Source: JARROD01 sp037384225 (GTDB taxonomy: Bacteria > Pseudomonadota > Gammaproteobacteria > Pseudomonadales > Cellvibrionaceae). From it: a DNA stretch of 40,228 nucleotides. The notes under the pieces are model-generated. The model made no database searches. It was not told where the DNA came from and saw only the letters and a list, made by a program, of their open reading frames with translations. The translations under genes were made by a program, and so were the position numbers. The DNA is taken from NCBI GenBank assembly GCA_037384225.1, contig JARROD010000098.1, positions 1 through 40,228 on the forward strand, given 5' to 3'. Below, piece by piece: positions 17,542 through 28,100 of the stretch; positions within the stretch are counted from its first letter, which is position 1; every line of letters starts with the position of its first letter.

Positions 17542-17893
17542 TTCCCCGACTAAAAGTGGCTGTCTGCTCTTCGTTGCTGCTGCGAATAACATACTTCATG
17601 TCAATCGTAATTGAGGAATCGACAGATTCGACACTGAGGTCTTTGAGTTCGATAACATCACCCAGCCAACGCTGCACAGCCGCCTGCAGGGTAAACTGCA
17701 CCGTCGCCGCCAATTCGGGGCTGTTGGGGGCAAAGATCAACTGCATCAAGCCACTGCCGAAATCCGGACGATTCACTCGTTCTCCAGGGTTGGTAAAAAT
17801 AAGTTGTTCAATCATATCGCGCACATGATTCGCCATATCGGTGCTAGCAGTACGTCCACGGCTGTCGAAATGCAAGGGGAAATCAATATTCAT
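17534..17893 (-). CDS. gp25-like baseplate protein
   Basis: 119 residues starting MNIDFPLHFDSRGRTASTD; a longer upstream frame exists but would overlap the PAAR gene heavily and has no family match. DMIEQLIFTNPGERVNRPDFGSGLMQLIFAPNS is the gp25/lysozyme-like baseplate signature that includes the EPR-type core region (here GERVNRPDFG). gp25/Afp9 sits at the inner baseplate and starts sheath polymerisation. It lies 19 bases after the PAAR-like gene and overlaps the next gpJ-like gene by a few bases, typical of eCIS and type VI clusters. Confidence 0.92.
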   Translation of the reverse strand: MNIDFPLHFDSRGRTASTDMANHVRDMIEQLIFTNPGERVNRPDFGSGLMQLIFAPNSPELAATVQFTLQAAVQRWLGDVIELKDLSVESVDSSITIDMKYVIRSSNEEQTATFSRGSE

Positions 17894-17912
17894 ATTATTG
17901 CTCTCCGTCTGT

Positions 17913-18269
17913 TTAGCTACCCAATACCCGGGCCTGAACAGTGCTGACCATGGGTGGCCCCTGGGGAATTTGCTCTGCACTTTGACAAACCCCCGGGCCC
18001 GGCCCGGGGGTAGGAAGCAGTGCAGCCGGTTCCCCATTCACTAAAAAGCGCGTAGAAGGCATTGCCCATTTAACTGTCACGCAGGGCTGCGGTTTAGTTC
18101 CAGCCCCCACGGGAATCTGAAAGGGGCATCCGGCCACAGCCATTTGCGCACTCATAGTCGCCACGGGCTGGCCACTAACCACCACACGTGGTTGCGACGG
18201 CGCAACAGTGGCGAGCGCACCGTGGGTACACTGCATACCTGCACCGACATGAAAAAGAAATCCCGGCAT
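17913..18269 (-). CDS. PAAR-like spike tip protein
   Basis: 118 residues. MPGFLFHVGAGMQCTHGALATVAPS, then VATMSAQMAVAGCPF and KPQPCVTVKW follow the PAAR-like layout of short beta hairpins with His and Cys residues that bind a metal at the cone tip. The partner is the OB-fold spike protein encoded just upstream (Afp10/Pvc10 position). The protein has no C-terminal extension, so it carries no fused effector. The C-terminal third is Gly/Pro-rich (LLPTPGPGPGVCQ). A threefold 19-bp repeat fills the gap before it. Confidence 0.8.
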   Translation of the reverse strand: MPGFLFHVGAGMQCTHGALATVAPSQPRVVVSGQPVATMSAQMAVAGCPFQIPVGAGTKPQPCVTVKWAMPSTRFLVNGEPAALLPTPGPGPGVCQSAEQIPQGPPMVSTVQARVLGS

Positions 18270-18282
18270 ATCCTCTTGTCCT

Positions 18283-18339
18283 TTAGTTGTTTAACCTGTC
18301 GTTAGTTGTTTAAGCTGTCGCTAGTTGTTTAACCGGTAA
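18283..18339 (-). repeat. threefold 19-bp tandem repeat between spike and PAAR genes
   Basis: Units at 18283-18301, 18302-18320 and 18321-18339, each about TTAGTTGTTTAACCTGTCG on the plus strand with one to five changes. Together they fill most of the 87-base gap between the spike gene and the PAAR-like gene. No protein is encoded here, and no strong stem is formed by a single unit. Confidence 0.8.
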
Positions 18340-18356
18340 TTTAAATCAGCAAATAT

Positions 18357-18899
18357 TTATTTGAGCACTGTCAAAGCCCCGCCGTTAAAATCAATGGCAG
18401 GGCCAATCATCGTCATGGTTGCACCCTTGCCATTGCTCAAGTAAATGCCACTATCGTTTACCACAATCATGGCACCGCTAAGACTTTTTAAAATAATACC
18501 GCCGGTTACCGGCGTCGGCGGCATATCGCTGATCATCAGCATATGTTGTTGCTGGGACTGCAGCGCAATATTCGGAGCCAGTGGCGGCGTCGATGCCAGT
18601 GCCAGGGGTGGAACATCACCGGTGGCGAAGCGGCACCCGGTCCAAATCGGTCTTTCCGGATCCCCCTGCTCAAATTCGACCCAAACACCCGCCCCAATCG
18701 GGGGAACCATATAAGCGCCCATGGGTGTGCCGGTGGGTCCGGCCAGAGGCGCGCAGGGTTCGCACCAGGATGACGGCGTTGGCCCCAGCACATCGACGAC
18801 GTTGCAGATGATTCGGCCGCGAAGCTCCGGGTCGACGTTTTGCAAAACCGTGCCCCGATATTTGCCATAAAAAGTTTTCGGTTGATTTTCGTTACTCAT
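18357..18899 (-). CDS. OB-fold spike protein (gp5/gpV/VgrG C-terminal type)
   Basis: 180 residues. YRGTVLQNVDPELRGRIICNVVDVLG opens the OB-fold of phage gp45/gpV spikes and VgrG, followed by APLAGPTGTPMGAYMVPPIGAGVWVEFEQGDPERPIWTGCR, the characteristic gpV-like core. The C-terminal part (GGIILKSLSGAMIVVNDSGIYLSNGKGATMTMIG) has the short strands of the triangular beta-prism. In Afp8 and VgrG this domain is joined to the gp27-like hub. Here the hub is the separate gene just upstream in transcription order. The PAAR-like tip gene follows. Confidence 0.88.
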   Translation of the reverse strand: MSNENQPKTFYGKYRGTVLQNVDPELRGRIICNVVDVLGPTPSSWCEPCAPLAGPTGTPMGAYMVPPIGAGVWVEFEQGDPERPIWTGCRFATGDVPPLALASTPPLAPNIALQSQQQHMLMISDMPPTPVTGGIILKSLSGAMIVVNDSGIYLSNGKGATMTMIGPAIDFNGGALTVLK

Positions 18900-18961
18900 A
18901 GTATTCCGATTGCTTCAATTACGATTATTTTTTTCAATATATTAATCAGCTCTACATCGAC

Positions 18962-20089
18962 CTATACCGGTACCCGCGGCGTATTGGAAATCAACCCGTC
19001 GCGACTGAGTTCAAAGCTTTGTTTGTATTCACCTCTTTTTATTGTGTGAGTCACACTGTTCACATAGTAGAGACCGTCATAGGCCAGACCGGCCCCGCCC
19101 ACCCCGACCAACATGCGTGAACGCAGCGCGCGGCCATAGCGCAACACATCAAGCGAACCTGTTGCGGTGATGGCCTCAGAAGAACGCGCCAGGGCGCCGA
19201 GCACTTTGTCCACCACTGCGGGAATTTCTTCTTTTGAGGACCAGTCCGGAAATTCCACTTTCGATGGCAAGGTCGGTCTCGCCCCCAGGGGTGGTTTAAA
19301 GAGGTTGAAGTTGGGCACAGGAACAGGAATGGGTATTTTTCCAGTGACCGGATCGTAAACGCCAAATACCAATACTTTTTTTGCCAGGCCGTCCAAACTA
19401 AAGCTTAACGATTCCACATTGGTGTGGGCATCCATATTGACATAGAGTGCCGGTTGCGGAACCGGAATGCGGATATCCGGCCCCCAATAAGCAATGCTCT
19501 GGCCAGGTAAAGGACCGGGCTCAACATAGAAGACATAGCCGTGATCACCGGCGAGTTTTTTTAGATAAGCCAGATCCGTTCCCTGTTGTGTGGGGATTTT
19601 TTTGGTAATCAATGGAGCATCGTTGATAAACGGAGGAATCGCCAAGGGCACTATGCCAAACGCCGCGTACTTGGCTAATATGGTATAGACTTGCCCGATA
19701 TCCGGCATCGACGGGAAACGCATAAAGGGCATTTCCACAACATCCATGAGGATACTCAAATCCTCTCCGGTGATCGTCAAAATAGATTGACCGGGTTCAC
19801 TACTTGGCGTTAACTCCTGGCGAGTCACCATTCCGTCCATAATAACGTTGGGAAAACCGCCGGTAATTACACTAATCACCACCCGGGTACTCATGGGATC
19901 AAAATAACCGGCGGGCAACATGGTTTTCATCAGTGGAGAATCTTTGCTAAGCGCAAAAGTAATTTGAAAACCACTTTTTTCCTTGCCACTGGTCACCTGT
20001 ACGCTGAGTAAGGCATCCATAACCGATTGCGGCGCAACCACTGGAACCACCGGCCCGACCATCAATGTTAGGTGTATGCCTTTTAACAT
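18962..20089 (-). CDS. gp27-like hub protein (late control D / VgrG N-terminal type)
   Basis: 375 residues. KSGFQITFALSKDSPL at about 38 and VRQELTPSSEPGQSILTITGEDLSILMDV match the N-terminal hub domain of VgrG and phage D proteins. SDIGQVYTILAKYAAFGIVPL and TDLAYLKKLAGDHGYVFYVEPG are the usual hub helix and strand, and VNSVTHTIKRGEYKQSFELSRDGL ends the second ring domain. Three copies would form the adaptor between the threefold spike and the sixfold tube. It overlaps the LysM gene by one base (TGATG), so translation is coupled. The spike OB-fold is in the next gene and not fused. Confidence 0.88.
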   Translation of the reverse strand: MLKGIHLTLMVGPVVPVVAPQSVMDALLSVQVTSGKEKSGFQITFALSKDSPLMKTMLPAGYFDPMSTRVVISVITGGFPNVIMDGMVTRQELTPSSEPGQSILTITGEDLSILMDVVEMPFMRFPSMPDIGQVYTILAKYAAFGIVPLAIPPFINDAPLITKKIPTQQGTDLAYLKKLAGDHGYVFYVEPGPLPGQSIAYWGPDIRIPVPQPALYVNMDAHTNVESLSFSLDGLAKKVLVFGVYDPVTGKIPIPVPVPNFNLFKPPLGARPTLPSKVEFPDWSSKEEIPAVVDKVLGALARSSEAITATGSLDVLRYGRALRSRMLVGVGGAGLAYDGLYYVNSVTHTIKRGEYKQSFELSRDGLISNTPRVPV

Positions 20090-20418
20090 CAGTTAGCGCC
20101 ACCCGGTGTTGCCGGATACCCTTCGGGCAGCGTGATGCGTAAACGCCGCCCGGGCTCCCGGGTTAAATCCTCGGGTCGCATGGCGTCATTGGCATCGGCC
20201 AATCGCCAAAACGCCTGCGGGTCACTCAAATGTAAGGCGGCAATTTGATCCAGTCTTTCGCCCTCGCTCACCACATGCTCTTGTAGTTGAGCAAACTTGC
20301 TGCTAGCGGGAACAAACCGCCGTTGCAGGTAAACTACACGTGAGCCGTCATCAAGTTCCAACGTCAAGTTTTCAAGTCCATAGTAGCGGCTGTCCGGTGG
20401 AAAATTGTAGATGCTCAT
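20089..20418 (-). CDS. LysM-domain baseplate protein
   Basis: 109 residues. An N-terminal strand-rich part (YGLENLTLELDDGSRVVYLQRRFVP) is followed by a LysM-like module at about 47-96: EHVVSEGERLDQIAALHLSDPQAFWRLADAND and then REPGRRLRITLP. This is the gp53/Afp7-type module that clamps the baseplate around the hub. In Afp and PVC it is fused to the adaptor encoded by the preceding gene; here the two are separate genes. It overlaps the hub gene. Confidence 0.85.
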   Translation of the reverse strand: MSIYNFPPDSRYYGLENLTLELDDGSRVVYLQRRFVPASSKFAQLQEHVVSEGERLDQIAALHLSDPQAFWRLADANDAMRPEDLTREPGRRLRITLPEGYPATPGGAN

Positions 20419-20427
20419 AAAAACTCC

Positions 20428-21081
20428 CTAGGAAATACCATCAATACCCAATTCAGCAAATTGGGCTTCGCTAAATTTAGTGACCAGTTGTTCTTTGGCC
20501 TGTAAGTAAGTCATAAACAAGCCGCCCCCTTTACTATCGAAACCGAGATCATCAACACTGAGCACACGCATGCTGAGATTAATTTTCGCGCGTATGGGGT
20601 TAAGGGCAATATCAAACGCCTCTTCAGTAATGCTGAACTCGGTAATGCGCACCGGCATTATGCGCTTGCTGCCAAAGATAAAAACACACAGTGGCCCTTG
20701 TGCCGGGGCGATTTCAATGCTGCCGGCAGCGGCGTCACTACGATGTTGTAACAGCTGATTGCTGGTGGGATAGATAATTGCTTCCAGCGCCGCCAACTGC
20801 GGATGTAACCCCAACTCCGTAGAGGTGGGATTTGCCGAGGCCAGCTGGTCGGTAGCATCTAACTCGGCTTCCAGTTGAATGGTTTCTATGGGGGGCCCTT
20901 TTAAGCGCAGTGCTTCGAGTTGATCCCCACTTTCACCACTGACACCCTTAATCTGTAAACTGCGCGTTAAGGTATCCGGGTTGTATTGCAGAGCAATAAT
21001 TCGTTGCACCGCCGCTGTGGTGTTATCGATCAACACAATGCCGCCGCGCAATACTTTTGGCGATCCAGGAAATGTAGTCAT
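20428..21081 (-). CDS. CIS_tube/Afp7 N-terminal type tube adaptor
   Basis: 217 residues. KVLRGGIVLIDNTTAAVQRIIALQYNPDTLTRSLQIKG is the start typical of the contractile-injection tube-initiator family (CIS_tube), followed by LKGPPIETIQLEAELDATDQL and PLCVFIFGSKRIMPVRITEFSITEEAFD. In Afp and PVC this domain is the N-terminal part of Afp7/Pvc7 and joins the inner tube to the hub. Nine bases separate it from the LysM gene that supplies the other half of Afp7. It has a clear ATG start. Confidence 0.85.
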   Translation of the reverse strand: MTTFPGSPKVLRGGIVLIDNTTAAVQRIIALQYNPDTLTRSLQIKGVSGESGDQLEALRLKGPPIETIQLEAELDATDQLASANPTSTELGLHPQLAALEAIIYPTSNQLLQHRSDAAAGSIEIAPAQGPLCVFIFGSKRIMPVRITEFSITEEAFDIALNPIRAKINLSMRVLSVDDLGFDSKGGGLFMTYLQAKEQLVTKFSEAQFAELGIDGIS

Positions 21082-21133
21082 AGCCCGATCTGGTTACCTT
21101 TATAATAGTGCCGATACATAGTGATTCACTTTC

Positions 21134-21595
21134 TCAAAAATAAAATGCATGGGTATCTTTCTTTCCTGATATCAGTTCATACAGTGTTGTCATTGTGCCA
21201 GAGGAAATAATCGGTAAAGGCGGTATTCCCGTGGCATCGGGATAGGCAGCTTTAAACTCGGCGTCTGATTTATCGAAAATATTGGGATTATCCCGGGCCA
21301 GTGCCGATTTATAGGCCGCGCCCAAAAAAATATTGGCCGAGGTCGCCGCCAACTTTTCCGGAAGATAGTTGCGAAACATAAAGTAGGCATTGGCCCAATC
21401 GCTGTGCATATCGAATCCCTGCATCGCCGGGCTAGTGCCATAGGGGCCAAATACAGACAGAATATCGGCATTAACCATCAGCTTATAGGGCGCACTGACT
21501 TCGGGTGGCTTACGCATAAAATTTGGTGTCAACTTTGGTGGCAGCCCCGGTGATAAAAATGGCGGTCGCAACTGGAAATTAGACGGCGGCTGCAA
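21134..21595 (-). CDS. unrecognised 153-residue eCIS-locus protein
   Basis: The reading frame has a Pro-rich beginning (NFQLRPPFLSPGLPPKLTPNF), then a compact part with DILSVFGPYGTSPAMQGF, LAATSANIFLGAAYKSALAR and IISSGTMTTLYELISG. I do not recognise the family. The first possible start is TTG at 21595, with GGGAG eight bases upstream; the same frame stays open 16-18 codons further up without an ATG, and an internal ATG (MRKPPEV) lies 26 codons in. The start is therefore uncertain. It stands between a small DUF4157 protein and the tube adaptor, a place where eCIS clusters carry variable cargo or accessory genes. Either role is possible. Confidence 0.6.
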   Translation of the reverse strand: MQPPSNFQLRPPFLSPGLPPKLTPNFMRKPPEVSAPYKLMVNADILSVFGPYGTSPAMQGFDMHSDWANAYFMFRNYLPEKLAATSANIFLGAAYKSALARDNPNIFDKSDAEFKAAYPDATGIPPLPIISSGTMTTLYELISGKKDTHAFYF

Positions 21596-21683
21596 GCCTA
21601 CAGCTCCCGGAAAAAAGCTCGGAGGTTGTGAGGTTGACTTTTTATTTTTTTAATAAAACATATAATCAAGCGTAACTAAAAAA

Positions 21684-22103
21684 TCATCTGAACAATTTAA
21701 GCACACTTAGGCTGTTCCCCTGCGCTAACGACGAGGCTGAAGCACGCGCCGCAGATTCGGCGTTAACTGCACTGCCACTACCGGTATTGTGTTGCTGTGC
21801 CACATGTAACATTTCATGGGACAGCAGCTCACGCCCCTGTTTAGAGCCAGGGTTGAAATTACCCTGCGCGAAGACAATATCCGCACCGACACTAAAGGCT
21901 TTAGCGCCTAGCGCTGATGCCCAGGCCGCGGCTTTTTCGTCGGTATGCACACGCACATTACTAAAGTCGCGCCCTAAGCGAGCCTCGAAAAATTGCCTTT
22001 CCTGCAAGGGTAGAGCGCGCGCAGTGCTGGCGCTTTGAAAAACGTTATCGTTTTTCAACTGCCCGGCTTTAACCAACGCATTCATCGCCTGAAATCTGCT
22101 CAT
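21684..22103 (-). CDS. small DUF4157 (eCIS core domain) protein
   Basis: 139 residues, almost all one DUF4157 domain. RQFFEARLGRDFSNVRVHTDEKAAAWASALGAKAFSVGADIVFAQGNF is the family core, and GRELLSHEMLHVAQQ (HExxH at 96-100) ends it. A metalloprotease-like HExxH is visible; activity of this family is not well established and it marks eCIS cargo or accessory proteins. It stands just after the giant DUF4157 protein. Without a C-terminal toxin part it may be a loading or processing factor, or the remains of a larger effector. Confidence 0.9.
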   Translation of the reverse strand: MSRFQAMNALVKAGQLKNDNVFQSASTARALPLQERQFFEARLGRDFSNVRVHTDEKAAAWASALGAKAFSVGADIVFAQGNFNPGSKQGRELLSHEMLHVAQQHNTGSGSAVNAESAARASASSLAQGNSLSVLKLFR

Positions 22104-22164
22104 CGCTTAATTTTCTCCACCCTCAATATACGCTCGCTTATTCTCACTGTGTGCCTGGTTACCC

Positions 22165-25100
22165 TCACGGCGCGCCTTTCTCCGCCTTGGGGTTGACCTG
22201 TTTCAGAGTCGGTGCCGGTTGTGCTCGAACTTGTGGATAATCTCCCGCAGCATCCTTATTTAATAGCGAAACATCGCCGAATTCGATATCAACGATTTTG
22301 CCTTCATCGACGTGAACCTTAATATCAAATTCCATATCGGCCAGGCCCGATACTGTAATTTTAATTCCGGTAACGGTCGCTTCACCGGTCTTGCCCGCCG
22401 GTAAGCTGTCACTTCCCGGAATAGACAATCTTTTCGCCCGCAGTCGTTTGATGTTGACTGCAACCGTTTTACCAATGCTATTCCAGGGAATTTTTATTTC
22501 ATTATCGCCAGCGCGGTTGCCTTCAAGTTCGGCAAAAAAATCGCCTTCGTCAGCCTTACCACTGTTATTGGAATCTACGCCAATCTTTCCCTTACCCAGT
22601 TTCAGGCCACCGCCAAAATTAAGCGTATTGAGAAAAGATAGATCCTTAGGCGGCTCCGGTGGAGTCTTGGGGTCTTTAGGCTTAGCCGGTTCGTTGATAA
22701 TCGCTTCAATCAATTCACGCAAATCGAGCACACCGTATTTTCCTTGCTCCGGATGCATACCGGTCATTTTTGGGATTTCCTTGAGAGAGATATTAACCCC
22801 GAAGTTACCCAGAGTTATCTCTCCATCGCGAAGATTGACCGCGTAGGGATGAACATGCTCAAAATTGATTTTGCCGTTGCGCACCGGCATATGCACATTA
22901 GGATCCCACATATAATCAATTTCCGGCTCCACCTCCAGTTCACCGGTCATACCACCGAGCGGCTCGGCAAAAAATTTGGGGCCGGGCTTGGCGGGTTTTG
23001 CTGTCGATGCCGGCGTGGCACTGGGTTTAGATCTATCCACATGCATGGTCAAGTGCAGATCCTGCAGCGATAACTCTTTGAGTTTTGCCGCCAATAAGCT
23101 TAAGCCTTTCTCTGTACCCAAGCCTTTTAAAGCCATGGCAAATTCTTTTATCTCCACGATGGGAACGGTGACTTTGAGATCGCCGCTTTTTATACGCAGT
23201 TGATCCAGGGTGATTTTGTCGATGGGTATCACCATGGTACCGTTGGGGTAGAGAATCGGTTTAATACCGGTAATTTCCAAGCGCCCGCGATGGCCATTTT
23301 TAACATAGGTATCGATAACGGTTTCTTTCCCTGTTTCATCGATCAGGGTTAGTTTAGGACTGAGAAAACCCAAGCGGGTCAATTGGAACTTACCGCCAAT
23401 AGCCGTTCTCGTGACTTCCTTATACTCACCGTCATCGCCCTTCACTTTGCCTAAAGCCAGAGTCTGGAAAGTAATATCATTTCCGGTTAGCTCGCCGCCC
23501 TCTATATTGCTGGATATTTTGGTCACCGTTGATTTCTCGGCGACCTGTTTGGTAATTTCCCCGTAAAAGCCATCAATACCAAAGGGGCTTCTGCCGGTTT
23601 GATCACCCTGATTGATCTTGACATTCATACTGGTCAATCTGGCGGTCATGTCGTGGGTTATATCGGCGACAATCAACTGGCTAATCCAGGCCTTTTTACC
23701 TTTAAAATGTTGTTTGACAGTAACCTCTTCGCCTTCTTTATTTTTGCTGACTGAGGTTCCCTTGTAATCGAATTTCTCCGCTTCAAGATTGTTCAACACC
23801 ACTTTGTCAACTTTGATGCTTTTTATCTTTTTAATATCCTTATTGTTTTCATCCTTGGCATCTTCAAGATTAAAATCGATATTGCTGATCCAAAGCCGGT
23901 CAACCTTGACGCTTTCCAGTTCGATGGTTTTGCCATCGGTTTTTTTGTAGACAGTTTTACCAAAGTGTATATCGGCAATCGTCAGGCCGTTAACAGCGTA
24001 GAAGTTTTCTCCCAGAGTAACAGAGCCGAATATCTGCCCGGTTTTAAAGCTTGTATCCACACCCTTACCGCGGAAAAACCCGGCTGTTTTATCGATAATA
24101 CCTGTGCTGCCCACTTTAAAGTTGGAGCCCACAAAAGTAGCGCCCAAGCCAGTTCCCTTTAGCGCAACGCCGGCTTTCATATCTTTTTTCAAATTTTCAA
24201 AAACCACCGAAGCCTCGAAGCTACTCACATCGATTTCGGTCAGCTTGCCCACCAGGCCCCCGCCCTTTTTCCACTCCAGGTTTTTAACAACGATTTCCTG
24301 AATAAACAGCGGCCTAAAAGCCTTCATATCTTCAGACAGTTCTTTTTTCGATGCACCGATTTCTATTTTATTGTCACCATCGCGGTAAATGAGATGTTCG
24401 GCAATCACTGAACCGATGCGGAAACTGGAAATTTTCACTTCGCTGAGTTCGGTTTTCGTCTCCGCCGGGCTGCCGTCTTTATTAGTAGCGCCCTTTTTCG
24501 CAGGCACTGTTTTTGACGGCACTTGTCTAGTAACAACTTTACCACTGGCTCTCAAATCGACTATCTTGGCCATTTTATCGGCCTTGATACTGCGCTGACC
24601 AAACCGCCAGTCGATACCCGGCACTTCAAAACTGCCCAGCTTCACCTCGTGTATGGTGAATTCTCCGTCTTTATAGGTAACTGAACCGGATAGATGATTG
24701 AGGTTAAAGCGCGCCCAACCATCGGGGCCGCGAATATGCATAGCGGTCGCACTTAAATCGCCGACCGTGGCTTTGATGGCCCCTTGTGAAAGAAAATCCA
24801 CACGCAATCTGGAGCCGTTGATTTTACCCCGCTGTAATTTCAAACCACTGCTGAGAGCAGCGCCAATTTCGACATCCGTGATCGTATGAATGCCCGCTGC
24901 CCCGCTAATTTTTACACTGTCATTTTTATCGGCAGGTACATCGATATTAAGTTGACTGGCCCAAATGCCCTCGATAGAGCCGGATTTAATTGACACTTCA
25001 ATCTTGTCCGGTATGCTTGCATAGGTTAATCCATTGGCCGTAAGTTTTTTAATAACAAAATCACTGATATAGATATTGGCTAAACGGTAGTCACCGGGAA

Positions 25101-28100
25101 ATTCCCCTTTGCTACCGGCGCGTTTATCCAGGCGTAACTTACCGCTGACCGAGAGACCTTCCAGGCTGCTGCGCCCATCGGACGCAATCTGCATTCCGAT
25201 ACCGCTTTCATCGCTGGTCAACTCCATATTATCCATGGCCAGCGATGCAATCTTGAAAGTACGCAGTTCGACAAAAACACTGTCACCTTGACGCTGCAGA
25301 CTGACATCGGTATTGGTTTCACCAATATTTATATTTCCCGAGGCCAATAAACCCTTATCCGACTGGTCTGATTTAGCATTGATTCCCTCCAGGGAAAAAC
25401 TACTAAACACCCGATTATTGGGTCCGGCCCCCTGAATTCTTACCCCCCGATCGAGAATCCGCGCTACATTGATTCCCGCATCGGTTAAATCCCCCACGAG
25501 ATCGCCAGCACCCGTGACTTTTATACCAAAGTCGTTGAGGTCTCCACGGCTGGCGCCGTATTGGGAGAGCCCCAGAATTATTGTGGTATCGGTATAGGCC
25601 ACAGCTTCCTTGGCTTTAGCGATTTCTTCCGGTGTTTTTGCCGCTTGCAACTGCATATAGGCGGCCACACGCTTATCCGCCAGTCCCTGCAATTCTGTGA
25701 TTTTGCTGCTAAGCGCTGTAATTTCAGTTTCTAGTTTGGATTTTTCCTCTCCCGTCGCCACCCGGGCTTTTTCTTTAAGTCCGGCGAGCTTCTGATTAAG
25801 AATTCCGATACGGGGCACCAGACCGACACCTTCTAGGGTAAGGTTTTTCAATCCGGCTTCGAGCACATTGCCGCGCTCTTTTAGTGTGGCGTAAGGACCG
25901 GTGAGCGTGGCTTTCTGCAACAACAGTCCGTGATATTGACTGCGCACCCCGGAGACTTGTAAAAAATCCACCTTGCCATGAGCTTGCTGAAGGTTTTTCT
26001 GCCAGTCCGCCCAGCCCATTAATCCACCACTGGGCAAAGCGCCAACCCCCAGCCCTTTGGCAATAATTTCATCGACCTGAATGCCTTTTTGCGGCAATTC
26101 TATACCGGCAATACGGGCACGCTCTAAACCAATAGCTACACGGCCATTAGCGAGGTTGACATCCATTGTGGCCTGGGTGATATCAATGGATTTAATAATT
26201 AAATCCGCCGGACCAGTGAGATCGGCACGCAGTTGTCGAAATTCTGCCAATTGCGGCGCCGTTAGGTTGGATACGCCATGGCGCACCATCAGCTCATAGC
26301 GCAACGCCTTGGCTCTAAGAATGAGCAAACTGTCATACAGTGCCCGGTAGTGCTCTTGGGTTTTATATTTTTCCAGTACTTTGATTTTTTCATCGATAGA
26401 CGCAACCGTATAGACTCCCCCACCAAAGGAGATTTCACCGGTGTGTATATTGCCAAGCTCCAGGTGAAAGTTTCCCGCTTGTCCCTCGGCAAAGCTGGCC
26501 CGAGGTCTTTCTCCCGCCGCCGAGCGTCGGCTCAGTTCGCTATCGGTAACCGTGGGTAACCCAAGCATTTGTGTTAAAGCTGCCGAACCACCTTCGCCGT
26601 GTATATTGGCCAGGCTAATGGGTTCCTTACTGGTCACTGTACCGCTAATTCCCGAGGCTTGAATGGAGCCAATATCGATATAGGCTCCACCTTTATCTTC
26701 CAAATTTAGCGCATCCAGGCGTTGCTGCAGTTGCTGTTGCTGCTGTGGGGTAAGATCGCCTTTAGCAATGCGCTCTTTGATACGAACGTATTCTTTCTCG
26801 GCTTGCTCTAACGTTGCCAGTTCCGCTTTCACCTGAAGCAGGCGGGCATTTAATTTAGAAACCGCTTGAGCCGCCTCAGGCTTGTTTCCCAAGGCACGCA
26901 GCCGTTGCTCTATCGAGGCTTTTTCGGCGCGCAGTCGCGTAGGTTTGTTTAACCCCAGGCGCAGGGCAAAATCGCGCACTCCAATATTGGAAACATGTTG
27001 ACCACCGCTGGTGGTGAGTCCCTCTACGTTCAAACTGTCGAAACTGAAGGCGATCGCTTTTGTGCGCTCAGCAACATCACCGGCAAACTGCTCACCGGTA
27101 TTGGACTCCAACCCCTGAGCAAAGAGCGCGGATATTTTTCGATAAATATACACAGGTAGCGCCAGCAACATAAACAGCGCCAGCAAAGGCACCACCAATA
27201 ACGGGAAAGGTACATAGCGGCCTTTACGCGGTGCACTGCCGCTGACCAAGGTGTCCACAGTACCCGCCGCCAAACGCAAGGCTTTTACCACCAATCGATT
27301 TAATGTCAGCATACTGGCGCTTTTCGCCAGCAACAAATCGTTGGCCTCAACAGAATCCATCTGTACCTTCGCTTCCGTGGGTTGGCTCAGTCCATCGCTG
27401 TCATAAGCGGCAAAAATATGAAGCTTTTTCAGGGTAACCTTGCCGGTTTGCAATGTGGTGCCGGCGAGCTGTACATTGGCCGAGTCGATCAGCAGCTCGG
27501 GTAAGATAACCTCTGCCGATTTACCATTCAGGCCAACCAGCAGCATCACCTTATTAGCATCGGGGTGTGTTGTATTTTTACGCGCCTTTCCCTTATGGGG
27601 GTCTCCGAGTTGGGCACCTTTGAGGTCGCCACCCATAAAATCCTGTACATCGTTTAGGTCCAAACGCACCCCAATGGAGCTTCCCACAAACAATACGTCG
27701 GTTTTCCACAAAGTGACAAGACCCGCCCACAGGGATTTCAAATCGGCAAAAATACCCTCTTCATGCCAGCGAGTTCCCTGAAGTATTTTTGCACTGTATT
27801 CATTGCGACCCGCAGCCTTATCCCAGAGCCGGTATTTTTCTACCAGAGGTTTAAGTTTTGGTTTTTCTACAGCTTTAAATTCTTTAGAGCGCTCGAAAGC
27901 AAAACGGTGTTCGGTCATGGCAATGGCCATACGCACCAAACCGTCCAGCAGCGGTGCGTTGGCCTCCTGCCAGGTTTTTGCATCCGCCAGTTGAGCTAAT
28001 ACCGAAGCCCGATCAGTTCCCGCTTTATCACCAATATAGAGGTTCAAATCCCGGGACTGACGCATTGACTTGCTCATCTCACTGTGAATGCGACTCCAGC

